From NCBI GenBank assembly GCA_029778965.1, contig JAKPBL010000330.1, positions 1 to 8,514 on the forward strand: DNA of 8,514 nucleotides, given 5' to 3'. Source of the DNA: Bacteroidota bacterium (GTDB lineage: Bacteria > Bacteroidota > Bacteroidia > Chitinophagales > Chitinophagaceae). A model generated the notes under the pieces. The model made no database searches. It was given only the letters and a program-made list of their open reading frames with translations, and was not told the DNA's origin. This document shows positions 1 through 5,943 of this stretch, piece by piece; position 1 is the stretch's first letter; each line of letters opens with the position of its first letter. The position numbers and the translations under genes were made by a program.

Positions 1-1
1 T

Positions 2-250
2 AACTATTCGCCCGAGTCTGCCGGCGACTATGCCAGCGGCACCAACCATACGCTGCCCACCAATGGCTACGCAAAAGCATACAGCGGCGTGAGCCTCGAC
101 AGTTTCGTGAAAAAGATAACCTTTCAGCAACTAACGGAAACGGGTATCCGTAATATTGGCGCCACGGTAACCACCATGGCCCGCGCGGAGGGGCTCGATG
201 CCCATGCCCGTGCTGTTACCATCCGTTTGGATCAATTGCAAAACAACTGA
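2..250 (+). CDS. hisD: Histidinol dehydrogenase, C-terminal part (5' end outside window)
   Basis: The last 82 residues of HisD are visible; the family is usually about 430 residues, so most of the gene lies upstream of the window. HisD catalyses the last two steps of histidine synthesis, the NAD-dependent oxidation of L-histidinol to L-histidine, in the cytoplasm. The fragment opens with the family signature [20 protein letters not shown]. The Asp of GDYASG (bases 26-28) and the His of LDAHARAV (bases 203-205) align with the zinc ligands Asp360 and His419 of the E. coli enzyme as I remember them. The frame is open from base 2 to TGA at 248-250. One base separates it from hisC, so the two genes are in one operon. 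Identification is firm; only the N-terminal two thirds cannot be judged. Confidence 0.95.
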   Translation, partial: NYSPESAGDYASGTNHTLPTNGYAKAYSGVSLDSFVKKITFQQLTETGIRNIGATVTTMARAEGLDAHARAVTIRLDQLQNN

Positions 251-251
251 T

Positions 252-1304
252 ATGTTCAACCTCGACGAAATAATCAGACCGAATATAAAAAAGCTGGTGC
301 CTTACTCATCGGCCCGCGATGAGTTCAAGGGTGAAGCGAGCGTTTTTCTCGATGCCAATGAAAACGCACTGGGCTCGCCGCTTACCAAATGGTACAACCG
401 CTATCCCGACCCCATGCAGTGGGCCATTAAAGAAAAGCTGAGCGCCATCAAAGGCGTACCGCCGCCACATATTTTTCTGGGGAACGGCAGCGACGAGTGC
501 ATCGACGTAATGATCCGTGCCTTCTGCGAGCCGGCCATCGACAACATCATTCTCGTACCGCCCACCTACGGCATGTACGAAGTGAGCGCCAATATCAACA
601 ACGTCGCCATCCAGAAGGTGCCTCTTACACCCGATTTTCAGCTCGACATGCCGGCGCTGGAAGAAGCCATCGACAGTCATACCAAGATGATCTTTCTCTG
701 CTCGCCCAATAACCCCACCGGCAATTCCCTGCGCCGCGCCGATATTGAAGTGCTGCTGGAAAATTATTTCGGCATCGTGGTGGTTGACGAAGCGTATATC
801 AACTTCTCCCGGCAGAAATCATTCGTAAGCGATTTAACCGACTATCCCAACCTCGTGGTAATGCAAACCCTGTCGAAAGCCTGGGGACTCGCTGCACTGC
901 GCGTAGGAATGGCCTTTGCTTCGAAAGAAATCATCGGGGTAATGAACAAGATCAAGCCGCCCTACAACATCAACCAGGCGTCGCAGGAGCTTGTATTGAA
1001 AGCGCTCGATGAAGTGGAGCAGGTGAACGATATGATCCGCGTGCTGGTGGAAGAACGCAACCGCCTGGCTGAGAAGCTCGGCCAACTGCCTGCCGTGCAA
1101 AAGGTATATCCCTCCGATGCGAATTTCCTGCTGGTAAAGATGGATCGCGCCCGCGACACCTATAACCAACTGCTGGAGAAAGGCATCGTGGTGCGCGATC
1201 GCTCCAATGTAGCCCTTTGCGAAGACTGCCTGCGCATTACCGTAGGCACCGAAGCCGAAAACCAGCAATTATTCACCGCCTTAGCCTCCTTTGCCCATGT
1301 CTAA
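252..1304 (+). CDS. hisC: Histidinol-phosphate aminotransferase
   Basis: A 350-residue PLP-dependent fold-type I aminotransferase that converts imidazole-acetol phosphate and glutamate to histidinol phosphate. Visible landmarks, counted from ATG 252: NENALGSP near 36-43, LGNGSDE 76-82, SPNNPTGN 151-158 (cofactor-binding Asn), VVDEAY with Asp179, [14 protein letters not shown] with the Schiff-base lysine Lys209 and phosphate-binding Arg217, and LRIT with Arg328 for the substrate carboxylate. Length matches the family (about 350). The frame stays open to an earlier ATG at 198, but that lies inside hisD. ATG 252, one base after the hisD stop, gives the normal N-terminus [20 protein letters not shown]. 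The 3' end overlaps hisB by 8 nt, which suggests translational coupling. The neighbours hisD and hisB support hisC over the closely related aromatic or cobalamin-type aminotransferases. Confidence 0.96.
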   Translation: MFNLDEIIRPNIKKLVPYSSARDEFKGEASVFLDANENALGSPLTKWYNRYPDPMQWAIKEKLSAIKGVPPPHIFLGNGSDECIDVMIRAFCEPAIDNIILVPPTYGMYEVSANINNVAIQKVPLTPDFQLDMPALEEAIDSHTKMIFLCSPNNPTGNSLRRADIEVLLENYFGIVVVDEAYINFSRQKSFVSDLTDYPNLVVMQTLSKAWGLAALRVGMAFASKEIIGVMNKIKPPYNINQASQELVLKALDEVEQVNDMIRVLVEERNRLAEKLGQLPAVQKVYPSDANFLLVKMDRARDTYNQLLEKGIVVRDRSNVALCEDCLRITVGTEAENQQLFTALASFAHV

Positions 1305-2442
1305 AAGAGTATTGTTTATCGACCGCGACGGAACGCTGATCAACGAAGCGCCGCCTACGTATCAACTGGATGATTTCGCCAAGCTGACCTTTTATCCCGG
1401 GATGTTTGAATACATGGGCCGTATAGCCCGCGAGCTCGACTACGAGCTGGTGATGGTCACCAACCAGGACGGGCTGGGCACCCCCGGCTTCCCGGAAGAC
1501 AGATTCTGGCCGCTGCAAAACCTGGTGATGCGCAGCCTGGAAGGGGAGGGCATTCATTTCAGCGCGGTGCACATCGACCGCAGCTTCCCCGCCGACAACC
1601 TGCCTACCCGCAAGCCGGGCACCGGCATGCTCACCGGTTATCTCGATAATCCCGCCTACGATATGGCGCATTCTTTCGTGATCGGCGATCGCATTACCGA
1701 TGTGCAACTGGCCAAAAACCTCGGCTGTAAAGCCATCTGGCTGAACAACGACGCCTCGTTGGGCGCCGCCGAGATCAAAGACCAGGTGCTTGCCCTGCGA
1801 CAGGATACCGTAGCCCTGGAAACGACCGACTGGGAAGCGATCTATTCTTTTCTCAAGCTCGGCCTTCGTTCGGTTGTACATGACCGTGATACGAACGAAA
1901 CGAAGATACATGTAGCGCTCAATATGGACGGTAGCGGGAAGTCGGAGATAGCAACCGGGTTAGGCTTTTTCGACCACATGCTGGACCAGATCGCGCGGCA
2001 TGGCAAGATCGACCTGAAGGTTATCACCCGGGGCGACCTGCATATCGACGAACATCACACCATCGAAGATACGGCCCTGGCCCTAGGCGAAGCATTTGCC
2101 AAAGCGCTGGCCGACAAGCGGGGTATGGAGCGGTATGGTTTCGCGCTGCCGATGGACGATGCCGACGCCAAGGTGCTGATTGATTTCGGCGGCCGGAACT
2201 GGCTGGTATGGAACGCTTCTTTTCAACGGGAGAAGATCGGTGAAATGCCGACGGAAATGTTCTTTCATTTCTTCAAGTCGTTCAGCGATGCCGCCCGGTG
2301 CAACCTCAATATTGAATGCAGGGGTGATAACGAGCACCACAAGATCGAAGCGATTTTCAAGGCGTTTGCCAAAGCCATCCGCATGGCGGTGAAGCGCGAC
2401 CCGGCCAGCAATTACCTGCCTTCCACCAAGGGCGTGTTATAA
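1297..2442 (+). CDS. hisB: Bifunctional histidinol-phosphatase / imidazoleglycerol-phosphate dehydratase
   Basis: A 381-residue fusion that carries out two non-adjacent steps of histidine synthesis. Residues 1 to about 165 form a HAD phosphatase: FIDRDGTL with Asp9 as nucleophile and Asp11 as acid/base, VTNQDG with Thr55/Asn56, RKP with Lys106, and GDRITD with Asp131/Asp135. Residues from about 190 onward are the dehydratase, with the metal-binding repeats [14 protein letters not shown] (224-237), DEHHTIEDT (251-259) and [14 protein letters not shown] (344-357), and the C-terminal PSTKGVL. ATG 1297 was chosen over an in-frame TTG at 1291 because it gives [13 protein letters not shown], as in E. 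coli HisB. The Cys/His zinc cluster of the E. coli phosphatase domain is absent: [16 protein letters not shown] (92-107) occupies that loop without any cysteine. No other his gene follows, so the remaining pathway genes (hisH, hisA, hisF, hisI) must be elsewhere. Confidence 0.96.
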   Translation: MSKRVLFIDRDGTLINEAPPTYQLDDFAKLTFYPGMFEYMGRIARELDYELVMVTNQDGLGTPGFPEDRFWPLQNLVMRSLEGEGIHFSAVHIDRSFPADNLPTRKPGTGMLTGYLDNPAYDMAHSFVIGDRITDVQLAKNLGCKAIWLNNDASLGAAEIKDQVLALRQDTVALETTDWEAIYSFLKLGLRSVVHDRDTNETKIHVALNMDGSGKSEIATGLGFFDHMLDQIARHGKIDLKVITRGDLHIDEHHTIEDTALALGEAFAKALADKRGMERYGFALPMDDADAKVLIDFGGRNWLVWNASFQREKIGEMPTEMFFHFFKSFSDAARCNLNIECRGDNEHHKIEAIFKAFAKAIRMAVKRDPASNYLPSTKGVL

Positions 2443-2718
2443 CAGTACGTCGGCAAACTTGTCTTTGTTCTTCATCATAACGGCATGCGCATAGGGACAA
2501 ACGGGAATGACTTTCCACTGTTGCGAACGGGCATAAGTTACCGCTGCATCCAGCAACTGGCGGCCGATGCCCCTGCCTTCGAAGGCCTTGCTCACTTCGG
2601 TATGGTCGATGATCATCTTGCCGGGGGCAGGTACCGAGTAGGTCATTTCTGCCACCCGCCGGCCTTCATCTTCGATATAAAAGGCGCCCTGCGGGCCTTC
2701 GCTGTGTTGAATTTGCAT
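2437..2718 (-). CDS. Small GNAT-type N-acetyltransferase (COG2388 / Acetyltransf_CG-like)
   Basis: A 93-residue stand-alone acetyltransferase domain of the short GCN5-related type found in many bacteria; the substrate is unknown. Visible features: a beta-rich start with [18 protein letters not shown] (11-28), [26 protein letters not shown] (35-60) carrying the acetyl-CoA pyrophosphate loop R-G-I-G at 49-52, and the characteristic [11 protein letters not shown] (70-80) with Cys74. Length is normal for this subfamily (about 90-100). An upstream in-frame GTG at 2724 exists, but ATG 2718 gives the usual start M-x-I-x-H. It converges on hisB, sharing the six bases 2437-2442, and is divergent from the trp leader with 64 bases between the two starts. 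Nothing in the context ties it to histidine or tryptophan synthesis. Confidence 0.88.
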   Translation of the reverse strand: MQIQHSEGPQGAFYIEDEGRRVAEMTYSVPAPGKMIIDHTEVSKAFEGRGIGRQLLDAAVTYARSQQWKVIPVCPYAHAVMMKNKDKFADVLL

Positions 2719-2745
2719 AACCACCTCAAGCTACCGAAAAAAAAT

Positions 2746-2776
2746 TTTGTGTTTTCAACTCCCTTTCCCAAATTTG
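2746..2776 (+). promoter_or_regulatory. Candidate trp operon promoter, Bacteroidetes type
   Basis: TTTG at 2746-2749 is followed after exactly 19 bases by CAAATTTG at 2769-2776. This matches the Bacteroidetes -33/-7 consensus TTTG-N19-TAnnTTTG at every fixed position except the first T of the -7 box. An A-tract lies just upstream (2737-2744). Transcription would begin only a few bases past 2776, almost at the leader-peptide ATG (2783). A weaker alternative -7 box, AAATTTTG at 2742-2749, has no well-spaced -33 partner. No other promoter-like sequence is seen between the acetyltransferase start and the leader. Inference from sequence only. Confidence 0.5.
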
Positions 2777-2782
2777 TGCAAC

Positions 2783-2845
2783 ATGAACGCGAAAATCAAC
2801 AACAATCAGTGGTGGTGGCATTCAAAACTCTACGGGGTGCTGTAA
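2783..2845 (+). CDS. trpL: trp operon leader peptide with three tandem Trp codons
   Basis: A 20-codon ORF encoding MNAKINNNQWWWHSKLYGVL, with TGG TGG TGG at 2810-2818 and TAA at 2843-2845. Trp is normally one of the rarest residues, so three in a row in a tiny ORF directly before an intrinsic terminator and trpE is the classic signature of a ribosome-mediated attenuator. The start ATG has A at -3, like the other genes here, and no Shine-Dalgarno. The peptide itself probably has no function; its role is to report charged tRNA-Trp by ribosome position. The codons for Tyr-Gly-Val (2831-2839) also carry the antiterminator arm. A run of Asn codons (2798-2806) precedes the Trp codons. The stop overlaps a 6-codon ORF in another frame (TAATG). 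Confidence 0.9.
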   Translation: MNAKINNNQWWWHSKLYGVL

Positions 2846-2881
2846 TGCTACGCTATGTTGTTTAACCATATGTAGGCCCCG
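2833..2881 (+). promoter_or_regulatory. Candidate antiterminator of the trp attenuator
   Basis: Bases 2833-2838 (CGGGGT) can pair with 2876-2881 (GCCCCG): five G-C pairs plus one G-U. The second segment is the 5' arm of the terminator, so the two structures exclude each other. The loop between them can hold a small hairpin, 2854-2859 with 2864-2870, one C bulged. A ribosome stalled on any of the Trp codons should reach only to about 2823-2829 and leave 2833-2838 free. A ribosome at the stop codon would cover it. Footprint size is general knowledge; the pairing is read from the sequence, and no energy was calculated. Confidence 0.65.
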
Positions 2882-2911
2882 GTGAATGTCATCGGGGCTT
2901 TTTTATTTTTT
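2876..2911 (+). terminator. Intrinsic terminator (attenuator) before trpE
   Basis: A 10-bp stem pairs 2876-2885 (GCCCCGGTGA) with 2889-2898 (TCATCGGGGC), including one G-U pair (2882/2892) and a three-base loop ATG. Six T's (2899-2904), an A and six more T's follow directly. It has the full shape of a rho-independent terminator, yet it sits in front of an operon rather than after one, only 20 bases from the last T of the first run to the trpE start. Together with the leader peptide and the alternative pairing, this makes it the trp attenuator. Confidence 0.9.
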
Positions 2912-2924
2912 AAACGGAATTATT

Positions 2925-4337
2925 TTGAAAAAGATCAGGATCGAAACGGACGTGAAGCAGTTGCTGGCGGATGTGTTTACACCGGTAGGTATCTACCTGC
3001 GGCTGCGCGATAAGTTCCGCGATACCGTACTGTTGGAAGGATCCGATCACCATGTTGCCGATAACAGCTATTCGTTTATCGGCATCAATGCCATCGCCGG
3101 CATGGAGATCAGCAACCTGCAAAGCATCGAGTATAAGCTACCCGGCCTGCCGCCTGAAAAAGCAGCCATCGCCCGAAAAGAAGAAGTGCCCGCCCAGTTG
3201 TGGAGCTTTATGCAGCGTTTCGAAGCAGCGCCGGCCAGGCACCCCGCTGCCCGTTTTGCGCAGGGATTATACGGTTACTCTACCTACGATGCCGTGCAAT
3301 TCTTCGACAGTGTGCAGTTCGATGGCAGCAAGGAAACGGCGGGCATTCCACTGATGCGTTACCGCTTATACCAGTACGTGATTGCGATCAATCATTTCAA
3401 AGACGAACTTTATCTCTGCGAAAACAGGATCGATGGCATCGACTCTGACCTGGCCGTGGTGGAATCGCTGATCAGGAGCAAGGACGTACCGGTGTACCCG
3501 TTTACAACGGCAGGCGATGAAACCAGCAACCTGCGCCCCGAAGAATACGAGGAGATGGTGCGTAAGGGGATCGCCGCCTGCCTGCGGGGAGATGTGTTCC
3601 AGATTGTGCTGAGCCGCCGTTTCAGGCAGGGGTTTGTTGGTGATGAATTCAATGTATACCGCGCACTGCGTTCGATCAACCCGTCGCCTTACCTGTTTTA
3701 TTTCGACTACGGCGACTATCGCCTGATGGGCTCATCGCCCGAATCACAGCTCATCATCGGGAAAGGGAAGGCCGTGGTGCATCCCATTGCGGGCACCTAC
3801 CGCCGCACGGGCGATGATGATATCGACCAGCAGGAAACGGAAAAGCTGCTCAACGATGCCAAAGAAAATGCGGAGCACGTCATGTTGGTCGACCTGGCCC
3901 GCAACGACCTCAGCAGGCTGTGCGACAAGGTGGAGGTGACTCAATACCGCCAGGTGCAGTATTTCAGCCACGTAATTCACCTGGTGAGCGAAGTGCGCGG
4001 CGCGGTGAAGCCCGGCACAAACCCGTTTTTGCTGATCGCAAAAACCTTCCCGGCGGGCACGCTGAGCGGCGCACCCAAGATCAGGGCCATGCAGCTCATC
4101 GACCGGTTTGAGAAAACAGCCCGTTCTTATTATGGCGGCGCCATCGGTTTCGTGGGCTTCGACGGCTCCTGCAACCACGCCATCATGATCCGTACTTTCC
4201 TGAGCAAAGACAATGTGCTGACCTACCAGGCAGGCGCCGGTGTGGTAGCCGCCAGCAAGCCGGCCATGGAACTGGCGGAAGTGAACAACAAGCTCGGCGC
4301 CCTCACCAAAGCCATTGAACTGGCCCAAACCCTGTAA
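2925..4337 (+). CDS. trpE: Anthranilate synthase component I
   Basis: A 470-residue chorismate-using enzyme that makes anthranilate from chorismate with ammonia supplied by TrpG. Landmarks from TTG 2925: an N-terminal feedback region with LLEGSDHH (36-43), then the catalytic half with RGDVFQIVLSRRF (221-233), MGSSPES (268-274), HPIAGTYRRTG (286-296), ENAEHVMLVDLARNDLSR (314-331), GTLSGAPKIRAMQLI (378-392) and GGAIGFVGFDG (404-414). The start is TTG: it gives the family-typical (M)KKIRIETDVKQLL. The only upstream ATG in frame (2886) is the loop of the terminator hairpin, and the next ATG downstream would remove about 60 residues. No Shine-Dalgarno is visible; A is at -3. The Ser of the usual LLES Trp-binding motif reads Gly39. 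First gene after the attenuator; trpG follows after 2 nt. Confidence 0.95.
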   Translation: MKKIRIETDVKQLLADVFTPVGIYLRLRDKFRDTVLLEGSDHHVADNSYSFIGINAIAGMEISNLQSIEYKLPGLPPEKAAIARKEEVPAQLWSFMQRFEAAPARHPAARFAQGLYGYSTYDAVQFFDSVQFDGSKETAGIPLMRYRLYQYVIAINHFKDELYLCENRIDGIDSDLAVVESLIRSKDVPVYPFTTAGDETSNLRPEEYEEMVRKGIAACLRGDVFQIVLSRRFRQGFVGDEFNVYRALRSINPSPYLFYFDYGDYRLMGSSPESQLIIGKGKAVVHPIAGTYRRTGDDDIDQQETEKLLNDAKENAEHVMLVDLARNDLSRLCDKVEVTQYRQVQYFSHVIHLVSEVRGAVKPGTNPFLLIAKTFPAGTLSGAPKIRAMQLIDRFEKTARSYYGGAIGFVGFDGSCNHAIMIRTFLSKDNVLTYQAGAGVVAASKPAMELAEVNNKLGALTKAIELAQTL

Positions 4338-4339
4338 AC

Positions 4340-4927
4340 ATGAAAATACTTGTTTTCGATAATTACGATTCTTTCACCTATAACCTCGTGCACCTGGTGG
4401 AAAAGATCACTGGCATACCGGTGGAAGTGCATCGCAATGACCAGATCAGCCTTGATGACGTGGAACAATTCGACCGGATCATTTTATCACCCGGCCCTGG
4501 TATTCCCGAAGAAGCCGGCCTGCTGCTGCCGCTGATCAAAAGATTTGCGCCCACCAAAACCATGCTGGGTGTTTGCCTCGGTCACCAGGCCATCGGCGAG
4601 GCATTTGGCGGACGGCTGGTTAACCTCGACAAGGTTTTTCATGGCCTGTCGACACCCATCACCGTCGATGCGCAACGCACAAAACCCGTCAATGATGTAT
4701 TCGGTGAGCTGCCCGAAACCTTGCAGGTGGGCCGTTATCATTCGTGGGTGATCAGTGAAGACGCATTTCCTGCCGACCTGGAGATCACCGCGCGTGATGC
4801 CGAAGGCCGGATCATGGCCCTGCGCCACCGGCATTACGATGTGCAGGGCGTGCAGTTCCATCCCGAAAGCGTTCTGACACCCGAGGGAGAAACCATTATG
4901 CGTAACTGGTTGCAAATTCCCGCCTGA
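4340..4927 (+). CDS. trpG: Anthranilate synthase component II, glutamine amidotransferase
   Basis: A 195-residue class I glutamine amidotransferase that hydrolyses glutamine and channels ammonia to TrpE. Visible motifs: DNYDSFTYNLVH (7-18), the oxyanion loop SPGPGIPEEAG (50-60), nucleophile elbow GVCLGHQAIGEAFGG with Cys79 (77-91), and VQFHPES with His174 and Glu176 completing the triad. Length is standard for a separate TrpG; it is not fused to trpD as in E. coli. ATG 4340 lies 2 nt after the trpE stop, which fits coupled translation of partner subunits. PabA is closely related and some bacteria share one amidotransferase for both pathways, so this protein might also serve folate synthesis; its place in the operon makes the Trp role certain. 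Confidence 0.95.
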   Translation: MKILVFDNYDSFTYNLVHLVEKITGIPVEVHRNDQISLDDVEQFDRIILSPGPGIPEEAGLLLPLIKRFAPTKTMLGVCLGHQAIGEAFGGRLVNLDKVFHGLSTPITVDAQRTKPVNDVFGELPETLQVGRYHSWVISEDAFPADLEITARDAEGRIMALRHRHYDVQGVQFHPESVLTPEGETIMRNWLQIPA

Positions 4928-4932
4928 CCAAT

Positions 4933-5925
4933 ATGAAAAAGATACTGTTATACCTGTTTGAACACAAAACGCTGTCGCGCGCGCTGGCCCGCGAAACCCT
5001 GCTGCAAATCGGCCGCGGCGTTTACAATGATCATGAGATCACCGCCTTTATGACGGTGTACCTGATGCGAAGCGTGACCGTGGAAGAACTCCAGGGCTTT
5101 CGTGATGCCCTGCTGGAGCTCTGTGTGCCGGTTGATCTTGAAGGCGCCCGGGTGATCGATATCGTAGGTACCGGCGGCGACGGCAAGAACACGTTCAATA
5201 TTTCGACCCTGGCCTGTTTTGTGGTAGCCGGCGCCGGTGAAAAAGTGGCGAAGCACGGCAACTACGGCGCCTCTACGGTAAGCGGCGCCTCGAACGTGAT
5301 GGAGCAGTTAGGATACGTGTTTAAGAATGAAAGCGCGCGGCTTCGCCGCGAACTCGACACCGCAAATATCTGTTTCCTGCATGCGCCGCAATTTCACCCG
5401 GCCCTGAAAGCGGTTGGTCCTATCCGTAAGAATCTCGGCATGCGCACCTTCTTCAATATGCTGGGGCCGATGGTGAACCCGGCCAACCCGTATTTCCAGC
5501 TCGTGGGCGTGTACAATCTTGAAATGGCGCGCCTGTACACGTATCTGTTGCAGCAGGACGATCGCGATTTCTGCATCATACACGGTATTGACGGGTATGA
5601 TGAAATCAGCCTCACAAACGATACCAAAGTGATTTCGCGGGCAGGTGAGAAGATATGCACGCCCGAGCAACTCGGTAAACGAACAGTGTTGCCCACCGAC
5701 CTGCAGGGCGGCGACACCATCGAGGGCGCCGCCAAATTATTCCGTAAGATACTCGACGGCAAGGGCACCTGGGCCCAGAATGCCGTAGTGCTGGCCAACG
5801 CTGCGATGGCGCTGCACGGCACGGGGAAATATAAAAACTACGATCAGGCGTATGGCGCCGCGGTCGAAAGCCTCGAGTCGGGCAGCGCCCGCCACTGCCT
5901 GCAGAAACTGATCGCATTACAATAA
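4933..5925 (+). CDS. trpD: Anthranilate phosphoribosyltransferase
   Basis: A 330-residue enzyme that transfers the phosphoribosyl group from PRPP to anthranilate. The helical N-terminal domain (about 1-70) is followed by the PRPP-binding glycine loop DIVGTGGDGKNTFNIST (76-92), KHGNYGASTVSGASNVMEQLG (107-127), the anthranilate-binding GPIRKNLGMRTFFNMLGPMVNP (162-183), and metal-binding GYDEIS with Asp223/Glu224. The family more often has KHGNR where this protein has KHGNY; the rest of the site is intact. Length is normal. ATG 4933 follows trpG by 5 nt and gives the expected MKKILLYLFEHKTLS. Confidence 0.95.
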   Translation: MKKILLYLFEHKTLSRALARETLLQIGRGVYNDHEITAFMTVYLMRSVTVEELQGFRDALLELCVPVDLEGARVIDIVGTGGDGKNTFNISTLACFVVAGAGEKVAKHGNYGASTVSGASNVMEQLGYVFKNESARLRRELDTANICFLHAPQFHPALKAVGPIRKNLGMRTFFNMLGPMVNPANPYFQLVGVYNLEMARLYTYLLQQDDRDFCIIHGIDGYDEISLTNDTKVISRAGEKICTPEQLGKRTVLPTDLQGGDTIEGAAKLFRKILDGKGTWAQNAVVLANAAMALHGTGKYKNYDQAYGAAVESLESGSARHCLQKLIALQ

Positions 5926-5943
5926 GGTTTACTTTGCAATAAC

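Noticed and set aside
1842..2027. Sign of a broken junction between the two HisB domains
   Set aside because: The frame runs without interruption through the linker and both domains are complete; the phosphatase-dehydratase fusion is normal in several phyla.
2719..2782. Promoter for the acetyltransferase on the minus strand
   Set aside because: CAAATTTG is palindromic and could serve as a -7 box on either strand, but no TTTG lies 19 bases upstream on the minus strand, so nothing can be called.
2810..2818. TGG repeats as a T-box or TRAP site in the trp leader
   Set aside because: There is no T-box antiterminator or specifier domain and no series of spaced GAG/TAG triplets. TGG TGG TGG is in frame in a short ORF with its own start and stop, so tandem Trp codons explain it better.
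2485..2865. 126-codon plus-strand ORF across the acetyltransferase and the trp leader
   Set aside because: It is antisense to a well-supported acetyltransferase, has no recognisable domain, and its end runs through the promoter and leader in a different frame from the Trp-codon peptide.
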